Origin: Mnemiopsis leidyi | Taxonomy: Eukaryota; Ctenophora; Tentaculata; Lobata; Bolinopsidae | Direction: 5' to 3' | Assembly: GCA_000226015.1 (NCBI GenBank) | Contig: JH157417.1 | Coordinates: 5,396 to 39,777 of the forward strand | DNA: 34,382 nucleotides | Shown: positions 31,935 through 34,382 of the stretch, piece after piece | Layout: every line of letters starts with the position of its first letter | How positions within the stretch are numbered: position 1 is the stretch's first letter | Notes under the pieces: generated by a model | Seen by the model: only the letters and a program-made list of their open reading frames with translations | Databases searched by the model: none | Told to the model about the DNA's origin: nothing | Program-made: the position numbers and the translations under genes

Positions 31935-34382
31935 ATGTCGCCTGAATCTCTGTCTCATAGGTTGGTAAACAGTTAGTATTAAAGCTATAAAGCTCATGAT
32001 TAGGTAAAGTAAATAGGGGGCCGGAGATTTTCGTACATACATTGGCTGAAATTAGGTACTTGGCAGGGTATCTCTAAAACAGTCTTTATCATGATAGTGC
32101 CACTCAAATTATTTCAAATTTGATAAGGTAAAATTTGTTGACCGTAGCTCTATAGAAATAAACAATTGCTGCCAAAACATCGTTCTAATGATTGATTTGC
32201 TCCGCTTATCGTTTACCGAACGATAAACCTTTAAGTGCAAGTTAATCTGACATCTCTGGCTTTATCAATGATCTAGATTGACTGTCAAGCTCCACTTGTA
32301 ACGATTCTTGTATATTTCCTTTGACCTTAAATTGTATCTAATCCTCAAATGTCCATCGGGCCACAAATGTAAGTGCTTAGTTAAGTTATTCTCGGCGCTA
32401 CTCCTCCGATAGTTTCACAAATTTACGTGAATCAAAATTCAGAAGTGTCCCTGCCAAGTTAAGATTTTTTCCCACCAGCATCCCAAGATTTAACTAAAAT
32501 TACACTGTTTCAGTCCGAAGTCCGACCCAGGACCCAACGTCCACTCCGGCTCTGCTAATCCACACTGCTCGGATGAAAGATTTGCTTACAAGAACCGCAG
32601 GAGGGAACAGGTAAATTCAAATGTGGGACGTGCTTTTAAAATTGAATTTTTTGGAAATTTAAGAATCTTTCTTGGTTCTGGTATTGTCTTGATTATTTTT
32701 TTTACAAAATTTCCAATGCAATATTTAACTGTGTAGTTGATCAGCTGTCGAATAATCCACCAAACTTTCAGCGGAAGAAGCCTGCTTCCTTCCCAAAAAC
32801 TGGTGGCCCTTCTATTTTGGTGTACGTCAAAGATGATCCCCGCAAAGCCTCCAACAGAGTGAGTTAATTCTAGTTCTATTGGCAAAACGCCTGTCAACCT
32901 TTAGCAAGTTTGCCTTGATTTCTGAAATCGTTGTTCCAGTAACCAGATTTTACAACGAACGTAAACATGGTTAATTGAAATTTATAAATTTTAAGAATGA
33001 TCAATTAGTTAGCTGATCTCATCGAGAACATATATTCTGGTACATTAAAATTCCCATTAAACTGATCTTCCTTCCTCAGAACATGTACCAGCAGTACGGA
33101 ATGATGCCGCAGCTCCCAGTCCTGCATCAAACCCACCATGTAACTCAGGGTTACGACCCCCTCAGATTGCCATATCTGTGAGTTTTGCTGTGTGTTTTTG
33201 CTTAAGTTTTAGTTTAAAAAACATTTAGCCGGGAAAGCGGACCAACTGATCCTAACTCTATATCCAATCGTCTTTGCCTTTTGCTTACGCGCATCAAAGA
33301 GTCCACCTTCATTTCCAATTGATAATGTGGCTGCACGTCAGAGGGATTTGAGAAGAATCGGCTTTTGAAGCGATTGGGCGATATGGTTGATAAATTGCTT
33401 TTATGTCTTTACAATTATGATGATTACATAAAGCGATCAGTTTTAGCCAACTCTTAGTTAATAGTAACTTTACTCATTCTCAGGAACCCCAGCCTGATGA
33501 TGATGCCACCTCTACCACCCCTCCCTCCCCATCTTCTACCAAACACCTTCCCCCATCAGCGTCAGAGGTTAGATTCTTACTTCAATTGTTAACGTGTTTA
33601 AACAGTAAGTTTCACTCTTAACAATTTGAACTCTTAGCATGCTAACGTAATTTTCTGAGTTGGAAGTTGCACTAGGTAAAAAGTTGATCCCCGTTGGTTA
33701 GAAAGTTCATTTCTAGTTGCAAGCTTGTTGCAGTTGTTTCAATCTACTGAATTCATCAAGCTTCATATTAAATTTCTCTCAGATACAACTCTGGCCCGAC
33801 TCTACGAAACTACTCCAGTCCCCAAATCAACTACTCCACACAACGGAAGAAAAGTTCAGCTCCTGACTTCCCCCCAAATCTCAACTCCCAGCCCCCAATT
33901 TCGAGTGTCCCTGTCTCTCTATATCCTCACGTGACAATCCCTAGTCATGACGCAGCAACAGGTTTGTTCCTAACTCTTTATCAACTTGAATTTCTTTTAT
34001 TTTACCAGAAGGAACACTGGAATTTTAAGATATCATGATTGCGTTCAATTGTTCTGCTAATTCATGACCGTGATTCATTCAAAATCAAAATTTAGCATGA
34101 TTTCTCATTCATCTAATCACCCGAACCCTCAGGTGCTAAGACAGCGGCAACTGGAACCCAGCTAAACCCAGCCTCCACCACAGCCCCCCAGTTCTACTTC
34201 CCATCTTACTACCCCCTCTCCGGAGCGGTCCCGGTTCAAAACACGCTCTACCAGAACCCCTTCACTCCGCAGAACTTCCCTAAGACTGAACCTCATGATC
34301 ACTCTACCGGTCAAAGTTCGATGTACGCTAACCAGAATGTGGCAGCAGCCAACTCTCCTATCGACTCCAGGACGTATTATGG
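31935..34382 (+). CDS. Pro/Gln/Asn/Ser-rich protein with basic stretch (partial, right edge)
   Basis: Seven exons: 31935-31960, 32514-32610, 32772-32858, 33080-33177, 33484-33567, 33783-33961 and 34133 to the edge. Phases agree at all six junctions (2, 0, 0, 2, 2, 1); 273 residues are visible and the frame is open at the end. A short start (MSPESLSH) leads to a basic patch, KNRRREQRKK (about residues 34-43), which resembles a bipartite nuclear-localisation signal. PKTGGPSILVYVKDDPRK is the only folded-looking part. The rest is low complexity: MMMPPLPPLPPHLLP, Asn/Ser/Pro-rich segments, and Tyr/Gln/Pro-rich FYFPSYYPLSG. FPKTEP (about residue 246) fits a SUMO-acceptor or synergy-control motif. 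This composition is common in transcription factors and RNA-binding regulators, but no DNA-binding domain lies in the window. The first donor (GTTGGT) is weak. The promoter above supports this start. Confidence 0.75.

Overview
This is a window of animal nuclear DNA: AT-rich (roughly 38-40% G+C by eye), with short exons bounded by GT...AG introns, AATAAA poly(A) signals and several minisatellites. No operons, Shine-Dalgarno sites or CRISPR arrays are visible. The anchor is a complete six-exon innexin (22805-27375, +). Its sequence around the first extracellular loop (TVRQYTGS...DYCWTQGLYT) resembles comb-jelly (ctenophore) innexins, so I infer a ctenophore genome. That lineage call rests on remembered family resemblance, not on a search.

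Left part (1-7.5 kb): a probable three-exon gene of unknown function (2062-3526, +) with a one-base frame break; a 32-bp minisatellite (3902-4185) whose units carry a 5' splice-site consensus; and a four-exon gene for a small acidic, probably disordered protein (6429-7367, +) followed by a poly(A) signal. Middle (7.5-22.8 kb): mostly AT-rich non-coding DNA with a weaker gene candidate (7967-12081, +), an SR-repeat protein gene (17812-19546, +), and a convergent three-exon minus-strand gene for a small membrane-like protein (20327-19484). The last two overlap tail to tail if both models hold. A possible antisense exon with a frame break lies inside the first SR-gene intron.

Right part (22.8-34.4 kb): the innexin, with a tRNA-like element and a 17-18 bp minisatellite in its third intron; a 116-150 bp degenerate repeat field; a minus-strand single-exon UDP-glycosyltransferase-like gene (30540-28883) with one frame break and an altered donor-site signature; and, head to head with it across about 1.4 kb, a gene running off the right edge (31935 to 34382, +) for a Pro/Gln/Asn/Ser-rich protein with a basic nuclear-localisation-like stretch. 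A compact promoter with five co-oriented CCAAT boxes and a TCACGTGA E-box sits just upstream of that last gene.

Gene models were built by hand from reading frame, splice consensus and intron-phase agreement. No transcript or homology evidence was available, so small exons and starts are the least certain parts. Apart from the innexin (gap-junction or pannexin-like channel) and the glycosyltransferase (ER lumen), the proteins have no function I can name, and I see no pathway linking the neighbours.
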